Assembly: GCA_010015655.1 (NCBI GenBank)
Contig: ML976847.1
Location: 1 to 12,000, forward strand
Direction: 5' to 3'
DNA from: Bimuria novae-zelandiae CBS 107.79
Lineage: Eukaryota > Ascomycota > Dothideomycetes > Pleosporales > Didymosphaeriaceae
Length of the DNA: 12,000 nt
The translations under genes and the position numbers were made by a program. The notes below the pieces were generated by a model, which was not told where the DNA came from, did no database searches, and saw only the letters and a program-made list of their open reading frames with translations. Shown here piece after piece: positions 1 to 9,614 of this stretch (positions are counted from its first letter, which is position 1; each line of letters opens with the position of its first letter).

Positions 1-504
1 ATCCTGTCTTGACTAGCCAAGGGTTCTCGTGTCGACGAGCGATTGTTCCTGTTACATAAGGTGATATTCAGTGATCTTTTAATGCAGTAGCTCGAAATAA
101 AGATAGTATTTTAACTTAGAATTAGCCAGGTGGCGAACACGATCTATAGCGGTGGTCCACTTTAAGATTATATGGATCTAGTATCTAGTAATAAAGCGAG
201 AAACCCATCGATCGCTTAGCTACTAATAGGCTACTTTAGATAAGAAATTCCTAATTATCTTTCTCGTAGGAGGAAGGCCTCTCTCTGTAAGCTTTATAAT
301 ATATTATATAAGCTCTAGCTCTTGTTATTAGTTAAGAGCTTGTTAATTTAAGTATTTATTCTCTTAAGACGCTATTACGCCTCTTTACTTTTACCCTAGC
401 GTTAAGCGGTTAATCTTGTATTTCTTAGTAACTTCCCTTAACGTAAAGTGTTCTCCTAGATTACGCAATTTCAAATCTTTAATTGCATCGTCGATAGGTG
501 CCAT
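1..504 (-). pseudogene. Pogo/Fot1 family transposase, N-terminal fragment with many stops
   Basis: The first about 37 codons (504 down to 394) are open and start MAPIDDAIKDL, followed by a psq-type helix-turn-helix (GEHFTLREVTKKYKINRLTLG), the DNA-binding module of fungal pogo-like transposases. From 393 to 1 the same frame continues without any indel and is still readable as the second DNA-binding (CENP-B-like) helix region, with recognisable pieces such as ITERGLPPT-like and DRWVSRF at roughly 300-200, but it is interrupted by 13 stop codons, mostly TAA and TAG. Many sit where a CAA or CAG glutamine codon would fit, so C-to-T change at CpA explains them. The DDE catalytic domain lies outside the window. 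The copy cannot make transposase. Family assignment is by motif recognition; the decay mechanism is inferred. Confidence 0.75.
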
Positions 505-633
505 GGCTGTAGCGTTATAGTCTGTTGAAGTTGTGGTGTTAAGACGCGGCTTGGTGTTCGGCGGGGCACGAGGTGTCTCCGGGCATGAGCTGTCCGTGCA
601 CGTTACGAGCCGAAATACTTCACCGAATCTCAC
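1..633 (-). mobile_element. pogo/Fot1-type DNA transposon, decayed 5' part
   Basis: A class II element runs off the left edge of the window. Its transposase start is at 504 on the minus strand, and the same frame is open from 633, so about 130 bases of 5' leader are probably included. I could not identify the terminal inverted repeat or a TA target duplication, so the right boundary (somewhere in about 510-660) is approximate. Base composition turns strongly AT-rich below about 500, as expected of a RIP-mutated repeat. Confidence 0.7.
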
Positions 634-741
634 GGTATCGGAATGGCGGCCGATACATCACATTTTTGCGTACGTGGTAACAGTATATGCGTAAGGGATT
701 CTCAAATCACATTGTAAGAGCCTTCCCAGTGTCTTATTGCA

Positions 742-2353
742 TTATACGAACCAATAACAAAACCGCGTAACTAGTTCCTCAAGCACATTTATTTGTCTTC
801 GCAAGCTTACCAGGAGCGGCATAGGAACTATCCGACTGACTGTCCTCCAAAAGCGCTCTCGTCGCTGTATCGATCCCAGTAGCTCCTGCGCTGACAAAGT
901 CCGATTATCATCGGCTCCTAGGGTTTCCAGAAATCCATCCGCAGCCTCATGCGCAAGCTTCTCTGCCTCTTCGATTCGGATGGCCCTTGCATAAAGCAAT
1001 GCCATCATGCGCTTGAGTTGTAGGGTTGTCCGATGGGCATCCCGGTTTTCTAACCGAGACATTGCGAAGGCTTCGTCAACCAAAGGTGCCGCCTCACTGG
1101 AGCGGCCTTGCCACGTGTAAGAAGAGGCTTAACGATGCATCACATCTATTGTGACATGATGATCTTTTCTCAACCCTTCTTTGCAATCTCGAAGTAGACT
1201 CCGAAGGAGTTTTCCGTGCGCTTTTGTTCCACTCATACTTTGATGCGAGTCGTTGGTTGTCCAGACCCTGGCCGTTAGCTCGGCCTCTTTCATCGGTCCA
1301 GGTATTTTGGCTGCCATCTCCACTGCTTGTTTGCTTAATGTCTGGTGCTCGTGGTGGTGTCCGAGTGCAAGGTTGCTCAAGGCAAGGATTATCAAAACAT
1401 CCACAAGCCGATCGTTCTCTTCTCCATAGACGGCTTTCGTAAGCTCAATCAGCCGAGTGCCAGCGTCGATGGCTTCTTGATACTTTGATTCTGTATATAG
1501 CACCGGTAGGAGTGTTCTAAGATATTCTTCTTGGTGGACATCGTCCCACGAGAGAAGTACTAAGTTCGAACGGGGATTAGCACCCTGCCTTCTCTTGTTT
1601 ATTTCCTCTATGAGCTCTCTTTCTTCCTTTATCAGACCAATCATGTGATAGACGTGACGCTGTGCGTATTGTATCTGATTTCTGGTAGAGTTATCGTCCA
1701 ATCGGCAAGCTGACGAAGCTTCTTGCAGTAGTTTAGCTGCTTGAGCCCCTTCTTGCAGATAAAGAAGTATCTCTGCGAGTATGACCAGTTGAATAATAAC
1801 TCGACTGTGGTGGTTGCCAAGTTCGTTCCGCAAATTGCGCATCAAAGTCTGGTGAGCATCTTGGGCTTCGAGGAGGACGTTCTCGTTCGCATACGTTCTG
1901 CCATCCACCCTTGAAGCAATGTCAGAGAAGAGTCCAGTAGCCCACGGGCCTTTGTCTGCACGAATAAAATTGATAGCTTCGAGGAGGTCTTCTTCTGTCT
2001 TTTGACTGCGGGAAAGCCATTCAGCAGACTCGGCGTCAGAGCATGTGCAACCGAACCCCAATTTATAACAGACGCTGAGTTGAAATGCGGCATTGTTTCT
2101 GCAATGCTCGTTTTGAGACGCCTCCGCTTGAATGATGAGCGCATCTATTATGTTTCGCCAAAATCGGAAATCTCCTTCAACGACGGCATGGAATATCTTG
2201 GTGAACTGAGCATTTCCATTAGTTGGTTAAGCCGCCAATATTCACCCATGAACAAGAACTTACCTCGAACAGAGCGGCATATGGGAGAGGCGTTCTTTCG
2301 TGAAATTCAGGCTCCACCTGCATGGTCTCATAGCTAGTGCACAAGTCATCGCC
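742..2353 (-). pseudogene. TPR-like repeat half of a kinase-TPR protein, broken by two stops
   Basis: This is the in-frame continuation of the kinase reading frame beyond the TAG at 2354-2356. Exons are 2353-2264 and 2205-742, separated by a 58-bp intron (2263-2206; GTAAGT donor, CTAAT branch, CTCAG acceptor, phase 0). The product begins with a helical segment ending in FQLSVCYKLGFG, a Sel1/TPR-like hallmark seen after kinase domains in fungal proteins. Helix pairs of TPR or kinesin-light-chain type follow: repeated AxxLxxEAxxxxxxxxG patterns such as RTLLPVLYTESKYQEAIDAG and ALLYARAIRIEEAEKLAHEA. A second in-frame stop, TAA at 1129-1131, falls at the start of a repeat helix (VMHR-stop-ASSYTWQGRSSEA). 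The remaining 128 codons are open to the stop at 742. TPRs are protein-binding scaffolds, so this part probably senses or recruits a partner. Translation could also restart at the ATG at 2323, giving a separate TPR protein up to 1129; I favour a broken single gene. Confidence 0.65.
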
Positions 2354-3471
2354 CTAGAACAGACTCTCCAAGTCCAGGGAGCGACCCTCGGGGTGTTCAA
2401 GGAGAGACTTTTGGAGGAAAGAAGAGAGATTTTGAAAGTCGAGAGCAGCATCCATGACTGAGCGGCACAAGCATTCAGTGCATGTGAGTGTGGTGCAATC
2501 CCTTCTGCATGTCTCGATCCATCCGGTGTCGAACAGATTGCCGCCCTGAGATAGGCAGGTTTCGCGATTCATTGAAGGACTGAAACACGCCCACAAACAG
2601 ACGACACCAAAAGAATAGATATCTGTCCTCCGTGCTTCGTCGAACTCAAAGCTCCATGTATATCCAATCTCTGGTGCATTCCATGGCCACGTCCTTGCCA
2701 GATCTATAGGTTCGCCACGCACCATGGCCGCAGCGTATCCAAAATCTGCAAGCTTAGCATGATACACGCCGTGGTCTTCGAAGACGAGAATGTTCTTTGG
2801 AGTGACATCTCCATGGATGATCGCTAGAACCTCATTAGCATGTTACAAAACCAAACAGTGAGGATGAGTTACTCACCAAAACGATGAAGACTTATTAACG
2901 CAAGTGCGACATCCTTGCATAATCTAAGTCGTTCTTTGAATGATAGGACCTGACCCTTTGACGGTTGTAGGAAGCTCAGCAAATCCCCATGGTGTGCTTT
3001 CTCAAAGAGGAGAACAGGCCAAGCGTACCCAGTTTCAGGGTGGAATTCCCAACTCACGGCTTCGAGAGTGATTATCTGAGGATGGTACCTCGTGGATGGT
3101 TGCGTTAAAGTGAGAACTTCAGAAATAAGTACCCTGAATTCATCGCTGATGTTTCTAGATCTGCGTATTTCTTTAGCGCGCTTGAACGCGAGGTTTGCCC
3201 TGAGATTCAACGAGGATTGGTCCACTTGGCCAGTAGCCCCATGACCAAGTGAAGTCTGATAAGCATCCCACTTTGCGAAGACAATGTCCAAGGAGGGCCG
3301 ATGCACGAGAGCAAGGAATGCAATCAGATCTCCTGGTTGGTCAGTCTCGCCTCGTTTGTGCACGGGGCTTTCAGAGGAGGTGACGGGGATACGGGGAAAG
3401 ATGCGGTAAGAAGTGTCATCCGAAGAAGTGAAAGGGTTATCCTGCGACTGCGACGTCATCAACCCTTCCAT
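2354..3471 (-). CDS. Protein kinase-like domain, N-terminal half of kinase-TPR gene
   Basis: Two exons (3471-2877 and 2823-2354) are joined across a 53-bp intron (2876-2824; GTGAGT donor, GCTAAT branch, CTAG acceptor, phase 1), giving 354 residues. All core kinase elements are visible. The glycine loop is GHGATGQV (about 76-83), beta-3 lysine is K97 (AFKRAK), and the alpha-C glutamate is about E118. The catalytic loop is HGDVTPKN (202-209), with D204. DFG is at 225-227, and the NAPE and DIYSFGVV motifs follow. HGD replaces HRD, common in this fungal kinase group, so activity is plausible. The first about 70 residues have no recognised domain. The frame ends at TAG in LESLF-stop, just after the C-lobe, but the same frame goes straight on into TPR-type sequence, so the natural protein was probably longer. 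The start lies only about 110 bases from the stop of the upstream CorA-like gene on the same strand. A Ser/Thr kinase of the NLR-like or signalling type is likely; substrate unknown. Confidence 0.75.
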
Positions 3472-3581
3472 TCCGACCTCCTAACTCGAGCGGCGTGGGA
3501 GGGAAGAGTGCGCGTACTTCAAGGCGTCAGGCTGTGGGCGATGTCACCTGCAGCTTCGAGGTCACATGACTACTTAGGTAA

Positions 3582-5499
3582 TCAGAGCTGTATGATTGGG
3601 CACAGATCCGACGTTGAAATCTGGGCTCCAGTCTCCCCCTCCGCCTCACCTGCACATTCATGAGAGAGTGACCTCGACTGGGGCTTCCCAGTTCCGCATC
3701 GAAAGACCTTAGAAGCCCAACCTCGCTGCACCGCAATGACAAAACCGATAGTGATGACCATAAGCAACACGCACAACAGCACGTATATCCAGAAATAAGC
3801 TGAGACGGTGAAGTGTTGGTTAGTCAAAATGGTACCAGACGACGGTAAATATACCAAGTTGGAGCTAAATATTGTCTACAACATTTGTTAGTTAAGTGCT
3901 CAGGCGGAAGTCTTTCAATACTTACTGCGACCAGGCTTGCTGGAAGGTACATTGTCGCGATCACCGTGAGCGATCGAATTGCCTTTGAGTCTTTCTGGTT
4001 CTGCTCAGCTATCTGGGAGACAACGCGGCTCTCTTCCCTCGTCTCGTATGCTACCCTTCTGAGCAGATCGAGATTATCCCGCATCGCGTTGCTGGTCTGA
4101 AGCATCACATCATCATGGCGAAACTGCAGAACCGAGTGCAACTAATAATTGAGGATGAGCTATTACCAAGTCAGGCTCGCAAATTGGAAAGGGAAGACAA
4201 ACCAGTTCCGAAATACCCTCGCAGCATCTCGAGATGTAGTCGAGTCTGCTAATATGTGTTCGTATCTGGCTCTCGCATTCGCTGAGAGAATATTGTATCT
4301 CCGAGAACCCTTTCACGGAGAAAGTCTTGTTCCACGCGCCTCCAAACACTTTCAAATTTCGTACTATGCGGGCCATGGATTCAAGGGACAGCGAAATCCG
4401 TGCCACTTTCTGCCTGAGGAGTTCAAGGCGTTGGACGTCCGCCAGAGTCACTTCAATATCAACGTATTTTGTGGTTCCGACCGAGGAAAAACAGGCTTTG
4501 TAGTTCTGAGATAAGGCGTTAGATCCATCACTCAGGATTTAGTGTTGGCGCGACACTTACAAGCTGCGTCAGCTCTGTCTGGAGGTGTTCCGAATAGTCG
4601 GCAGCATTCCCCAGCGCCATGGAGACCAGCAATCCATGTAGTTGAAGCGGATGCCTCGCTGCATCCTTCAATTCGTCGGTTCTTTTATTGAAAACTTTGT
4701 GAAGGCAAGTCTCCAATCGGGAAGATGGTTGGATCAAAACCCAGGTGGATCCCATATTGCATCGCTTGAAACTCTGATAAACCCCGGTTTGCCGCATAAC
4801 CCACCGGACGCTGTCTCCATCAGTCCTTTTTTCTACGAATCGGATGTTGTAGCATAGCTCTTCAGTATGTAAGTCAGTAAAACACCAAGTGTCGTTAAGT
4901 GAAGCATGGAGCGTGGATACTGACCTGAGAAGGGCTCAAGAGATTTGCTATCGATGAAGCTGTGGAATCCGTCGTAGATCCGACTATCCTCTTCTGACTT
5001 GTATCCAAAGGAGTGCACGCACTCCAGAAAGTCTGGAAATATCTTAAGACCGTGCAAAAGGTCCGTAAATCCGCACTTTGTGACAAGAAGCCTCGCCCAT
5101 AAGTGTTCTTGGCGCAAAATGCTAGAGCTATTAGCATTTAGAGCTGGAGCAACTCTGTGATCGAAGTACATACACAAAGCGCGAGTGCTTGTGTTCCTGG
5201 CCGGCCTGGACTTTTCAGCGAGGTTTCCGCAGGAATGCGGAGTGAAGTATCATCACATACTTCGAGCAGTGTTTTGAGAGATTCGATGCTGGTAGCATTC
5301 TGAGCTTGCAAGGCTGCAATACGTAAATGCCTTGCTGACTATCTCGGGCAGAAGCTCACATACTCTGAGATTGGACTGCCGTTAGCAGGTCGACGTTAAT
5401 GCGATTTGAGAATATTCGACCACTATTGCTATCAAAACGCTGTCTGATATGATTGATGTCCCGAACATAGCCTTGGGATGGTACTTTAACGACATGCAT
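3582..5499 (-). CDS. CorA-like metal-ion transporter family membrane protein
   Basis: Eight exons give one uninterrupted 509-residue protein: 5499-5364, 5313-5261, 5205-5174, 5121-4925, 4859-4561, 4505-4203, 4141-3926, 3875-3582. The seven introns are 50-65 bp and all phases agree. Most donors are GTATGT or GTAAGT; GTTTGT at 4202 is the weakest. The N-terminal half carries signatures of the fungal CorA-like N-domain: RFVILRQEHLWARLL, a conserved ELCYNIRFVEK and WVMRQTGVYQSF. A long helical stretch (about 270-395) follows, then two membrane helices at the C terminus: YLPASLVATIFSSNLVY (about 405-421) and YFWIYVLLCVLLMVITIGF (about 439-457). The CorA selectivity motif GMN is replaced by SSN, so magnesium transport is not assured; many fungal members of this family have no known substrate. 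A basic, Ser-rich tail of about 45 residues ends the protein. The start is the first ATG after an in-frame TGA at 5514-5512; an upstream non-coding exon cannot be excluded. Confidence 0.85.
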
Positions 5500-5921
5500 C
5501 TTACGAGGCTCTCACTAAATGGTCAAAAGTTCTGAACAAGTTCTACTGCCAGAGACTTTATAGAAGACCTCACGGGAACGCTAATTGACTTGGTACTGGG
5601 TTGATCCACGAGGCGACCTCTTTCGCTCAACTTGCCTATCACAAGCTACGATGCGCTCTGCCCAGTGATACAGTAGATCTCTTCAGATGTTCATCGGCTG
5701 TATCGCTAGCGCTGCATGAAAGCCTGATACAACGGCCTAAGGTCAATCCATCCAGCCTCCTCTAAAACTTGCCATAAGTAGGATGCATCGGACAGATAGC
5801 CATGAGCTGCCACACGATTTTGATTCCCGTCGAGACACTAGATCAGTGGTCAACATTCATACTACAACTTTGATGAAGTGGGCGCGTATAGGTCAAGACA
5901 CGAGGGTCTGCGTGAAATGTT

Positions 5922-5940
5922 CCCAGCCCTGAGGGCTGGG
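5922..5940. repeat. Perfect 9-bp inverted repeat with 1-base spacer
   Basis: CCCAGCCCT and AGGGCTGGG flank a single G. It lies midway between the two divergent start codons. It could be a dyad binding site for a dimeric regulator or a chance palindrome. Confidence 0.4.
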
Positions 5941-6198
5941 TCAGCCTGGCAACCGAGAGCAGATGATTCTCTATCGCTCTCATGCGGGGTGACGTGTCTA
6001 CATTGCCATGCAACATCGTATACTTGTCCGCGTCCAAAGCGACAAACTGGTCAAGGCGTTTCGTGTATTTATCTACCAGCCCCGCTTACACCGGTCATCG
6101 AGTTGTTTTAACGGTCTTGATTACGCCGGTCAACAGAAGGGCGTGCCTTCCATCGTCCCCCTTCCCGCGCCTTCCAGAACATCGCCTCGAAAAGTTCT

Positions 6199-6214
6199 TA
6201 GACTGATTAGTCTA
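6199..6214. repeat. Short inverted repeat just upstream of the rightward start codon
   Basis: TAGACT and AGTCTA are separated by GATT, ending 6 bases before the ATG at 6221. Placed in the 5' leader, it could form a small hairpin in the mRNA or be a dyad DNA site. No function can be assigned from sequence. Confidence 0.3.
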
Positions 6215-6220
6215 GGGCTA

Positions 6221-9200
6221 ATGTCTGTGATTGACATCATCAGCGGCCGCTACGTGGATAGAGAGCGGCTCTCTAGACTTTTAGGGTATCGATTTGGTGA
6301 AGGTAATTTTGAGGTTGATGTAAGTTATCTAGTTCCTATTGGGCTTGGCAAAGTACTTACACCTGCAGTTCATCTCGGATGACTACGTGAGGCTGATTAT
6401 TCCTCGTATCTTGACCGAGGTGAAACAAAACCCTTATACCATCCCATGGATTGTAACTTCTGACATTGCGCAAAGGAGGAAAAAGAATATGCTAGAAAGG
6501 GCTGGACAGCTCAACTACCTGCGTGACTGATTTGATCGCTTTTGGATCAATTACTATCCGCCTGCTCAGGTACGGCTTACTTTCCTCATAGCGCAGACCG
6601 GTTCCAAAATTGCCTGCAAGATTGATTGATTAGACACGCCAGCTTTGGCACCTGTTGATACTATGGGTGACTTGCGAAAACGGATTCAAAATCCTTCGCC
6701 TGCCTGTCGCGGAGAAGGAAACCAAACATTTTCTACCTCGGAATCAACTTCTCTCTGCCCTTACCCCGGAAGCTATTAAGCCAGCCTTACAGGAGGAAAA
6801 ACTCGAGCCATGGCAGGATCTATCAAGTATTGCAGAGAAGGTGCACAAAAGCGCCAGGAGAACCTTTGCAATATTGGTTGCGCTTAGGCTGAAGGCGACT
6901 GAAATCCTGAGGTTTTTAGAGTATGATCGCCTACAGACGTCCGCCATCGACCACAGGCTTCCATACTCAATTGAAGATCTCAAAAAATATGTCCCAGATT
7001 TTGCACAAGAATTCTTTGAGAAACAGTGGGAGTACTGTGCCCCAGTCTTCTTCAAGGAGACCGATCACCATTTTCTACACGATAACACCATCTTGCCTTT
7101 CTTGGAAAACACCAAAATTAGTAGTGGAGGGTTTGGCAAGGTATTCAAAATCGTAATCCACACAGATCATTTTGGTGTTGGTTCCACGAAGGTGAATGCC
7201 GCTGGCAACTTAATCTGCAGTACCTATGAACTGACACGAGCTATCAGAACGAGGTTTTTGTGCGCAAGTAATTCCGAAAGATACAGGGCTCTAAAGATAA
7301 GGAACACGAGAGAGAGCTACACAACCTCTGCCTTCTGAATCAATTGAAACATCCATACATCAGCGAGCTTGTATGTTTCTACACATACAAAAAGCGACGT
7401 AACTTCATATTTCGATTAGCCGAAGGCGGCGACCTCAGTGACCTTCTAGCCAAGTCGATTCGTCCCAAAGAGTTCGAAACAGACTTCAGCGTTCTCGCAG
7501 CCCTGTGTCGCCTGTCATCTGCCATTGAGAAAATGCACACCTTCATATTGGAGAAAGATGTGGATCTTGGGTTCGTTGGTTTGCATCGCGATCTCAAACC
7601 CAAGAATATCTTGGTTCATGGGAACAACTTCATTCTTGCTGATTTTGGCCTTTCGCATCTCAAGTCCAATGAGGAATCGTCGAAGACCCTGTTTTCGGGT
7701 GGTGGTGCAGACTACCTTGCCCCAGAATGCGAAGATCCCCAGGAAGGTTTCAAGAAAGGAAAAATCGGCCGCGCAAGCGATATTTGGTCGCTTGGTTGTG
7801 TCTTCTTGGAGGTCTTGGTGTACATGACGTTCGGCGCCCCACGGGTGGCAGAATTCCGCGAACTTCGGAAATTCAGGTTTAAAGGGTGTACCATGTACTC
7901 GTTTTACAACGTTGGACCTACGGCGAACGAAGCAGTGGGAAAAATGATGGAAGTACTCGAACCAAGATCCACACAGGTCATAGCTACTTTTTTGCGGCTC
8001 ATTCGCCAAATGTTGAAGATAGGAGAAAAAGAACAACCAGTAGCTCACTTCGTTACTAGCTTCTTGAGCCTCCTAGCTGTCTGTGAGCGTCTTTACTCGA
8101 TAGACCGCTTATACGAGACCATGGTCCAAGCAATCACGTCTTCGCAAGCCAACCTTGAGCATGAAAGATTTCAACCCTGGAAACAAGTATTGGGACTGCC
8201 AACTCCAGAGTCAATCAATCAGAGGCTGGATATTGAGAGCACGATCAGATTGTTGGAACAGAACCAACATACTTTGGACTTTGAGACTACAATCAGCTCG
8301 CTGGACCAGATGGGGTTGGAACTCGACAATATCGTGATCATACACGAGGGCACGTCGCACCCTCTCTTTATCAACCTGCAGCGCATCAATGACAGACTGT
8401 GGACATTGCTCCCAAAGGCTCTTCGCGAACGCGCATGGATACACCTCAAACACACACTCCTGAAGCATGGTGCCTTTCATTCTGAAGATTTAGAAATGCC
8501 GGGTGAGATGCAAGACCTTGTTTCCGAAAATCCAGTCTTCGATTGCAATCGACTCATCAATACGATATTTCTAAGATATATGGTTCGCAAAGCGGATACC
8601 GCCCGCGCAGATCTCCAAGCGGAACGCATCGCACAAGGCAAATCTGATCTTACTGTGAATCCAGCCACGATCGTGGACTATGACACCGTCTTCGATAATG
8701 GTATGAGTGATGACGACCCTCTGCTCGATAACAGCACAGCAGAACTCATCGACGGTACGCACATCTTCATTGAGTGGATCAAATACGGACATCACTGGGA
8801 AGGTGACATCATGGATGAGATGATACGACGAGTTGGGAACATTGCTGTGTTCTTACACGAATCAGCAGGAACGAGCCGTCTCCCAAGGCTCCTTACTTGC
8901 CGAGGCTTCTTCAATGCACCTTCACGAGACGGATTTGGCTTGGTTTTCGAAACACCTGCTACAACAGCCAGACAGTCACCCTTGTCTCTCAGCCAGATGA
9001 TCAAGAATTCCACACACTCCGAGGCTGCCGCGAGCAGACTGCCAGATTTAGGCAAGAGATTCGAGTTGGCATTGATCTTGGCCGAGAGCATTCTCCAACT
9101 GCATCATGCAACCTTTCTCCACAAGAGTATCTCTTCTATGAACGTGATATTCTTCACCAAAGACACGAGTCAGCCTTCCATCGAGAAACCCTATCTAATA

Positions 9201-9614
9201 GGGTTCAACTACGTACGCCCCAATGACCCAAAAGCTTTCACAGAAGGTCCACCTCCAGGCAAGTCCAGACGTTGCTACCATCATCCGGACTACTCCACGG
9301 ACCACATGCGACAGGGGAAGCGTTTCAACCTCGCATACGATTACTACAGCCTTGGGCTCGTTTTACTGGAGATTGGGCTGTGGCAAGACGTGGTTAAAAG
9401 TTCGAGTACCAAGGTTAAATCAGCATTAGAGCTCAAGGACAAGCTGCTCAGACGACGCGTCCCGCTTTTGGGGTTCACAACAGGGAAGACATATGAAGAT
9501 GTAATGACAAGGTGCTTGCAGGGCAGTATGCGACATGATGGAGATGACGACGCGACTATATTGGAGCAATTCGAAGTGCTTGTGGTTCAGCCTCTTAGGG
9601 AGCTTAAGGTATAG
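6221..9614 (+). pseudogene. Tandem protein kinase-pseudokinase protein, interrupted by two stops
   Basis: Exons are 6221-6319, 6369-6569, 6643-7191 and 7248-9614; introns 49, 73 and 56 bp, phases consistent, about 1,071 codons. The second intron may instead end at 6633, adding three codons. The N-terminal 250 residues are helical and include a KSARRTFAILVAL segment found before many fungal kinases. Kinase 1 has the glycine loop ISSGGFGKVF, beta-3 VFVRK (codons 7257-7268), HRDLKPKN (from 7584), DFG (from 7641) and YLAPE, so it looks catalytically competent. A linker of about 300 residues follows. The C-terminal domain matches the pseudokinase usually fused to HeLo domains (DUF7580-like): HKSISSMNVIFF replaces HRD (from 9120), YLIGFNYVRP replaces DFG, then YDYYSLGLVLLEIGLW. 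In-frame stops TGA 6528-6530 and TAA 7269-7271 interrupt it. The TAA could be spliced out by a 45-bp intron (7268-7312) at the cost of the beta-3/alpha-C link. From 7272 on it is fully open. Confidence 0.75.

Larger units (their letters stand above)
5500..6220. other. Intergenic region between divergent genes
   Basis: This stretch should hold the promoters of the CorA-like gene (leftwards) and of the kinase-pseudokinase gene (rightwards). I see no convincing gene. A pyrimidine-rich run at about 6148-6176 (CCATCGTCCCCCTTCCCGCG) is typical of fungal core promoters and lies 45-75 bases before the rightward ATG. No clear TATA box is seen. Two short inverted repeats (5922-5940 and 6199-6214) and one 43-codon open stretch on the minus strand (5837-5709) are noted separately. 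Confidence 0.5.

Noticed and set aside
1224..1442. Plus-strand open frame opposite the TPR region
   Set aside because: Shadow of the minus-strand repeat coding sequence, with no recognisable protein features.
2334..2408. A 75-bp intron that would remove the TAG in the kinase-TPR gene
   Set aside because: The phase would fit, but the donor is GTCTCT and it would delete the end of the kinase C-lobe (HPEGRSLDLESLF), which looks like real coding sequence.
5100..5260. Apparent frameshift in the CorA-like gene, with a TGTGT slippage site near 5175
   Set aside because: Two GTATGT introns (5260-5206 and 5173-5122) restore one frame and reconstitute the conserved RFVILRQEHLW strand, with all phases consistent, so no lesion is needed.
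6523..6569. A 47-bp GTGACT...CTCAG intron that would remove the TGA in the tandem kinase gene
   Set aside because: The exon it opens runs into a stop and cannot be joined in phase to the downstream kinase frame.
7515..8048. Long open frame antisense to the tandem kinase
   Set aside because: It lies wholly opposite a region with HRD, DFG and APE motifs; its own translation shows no domain.
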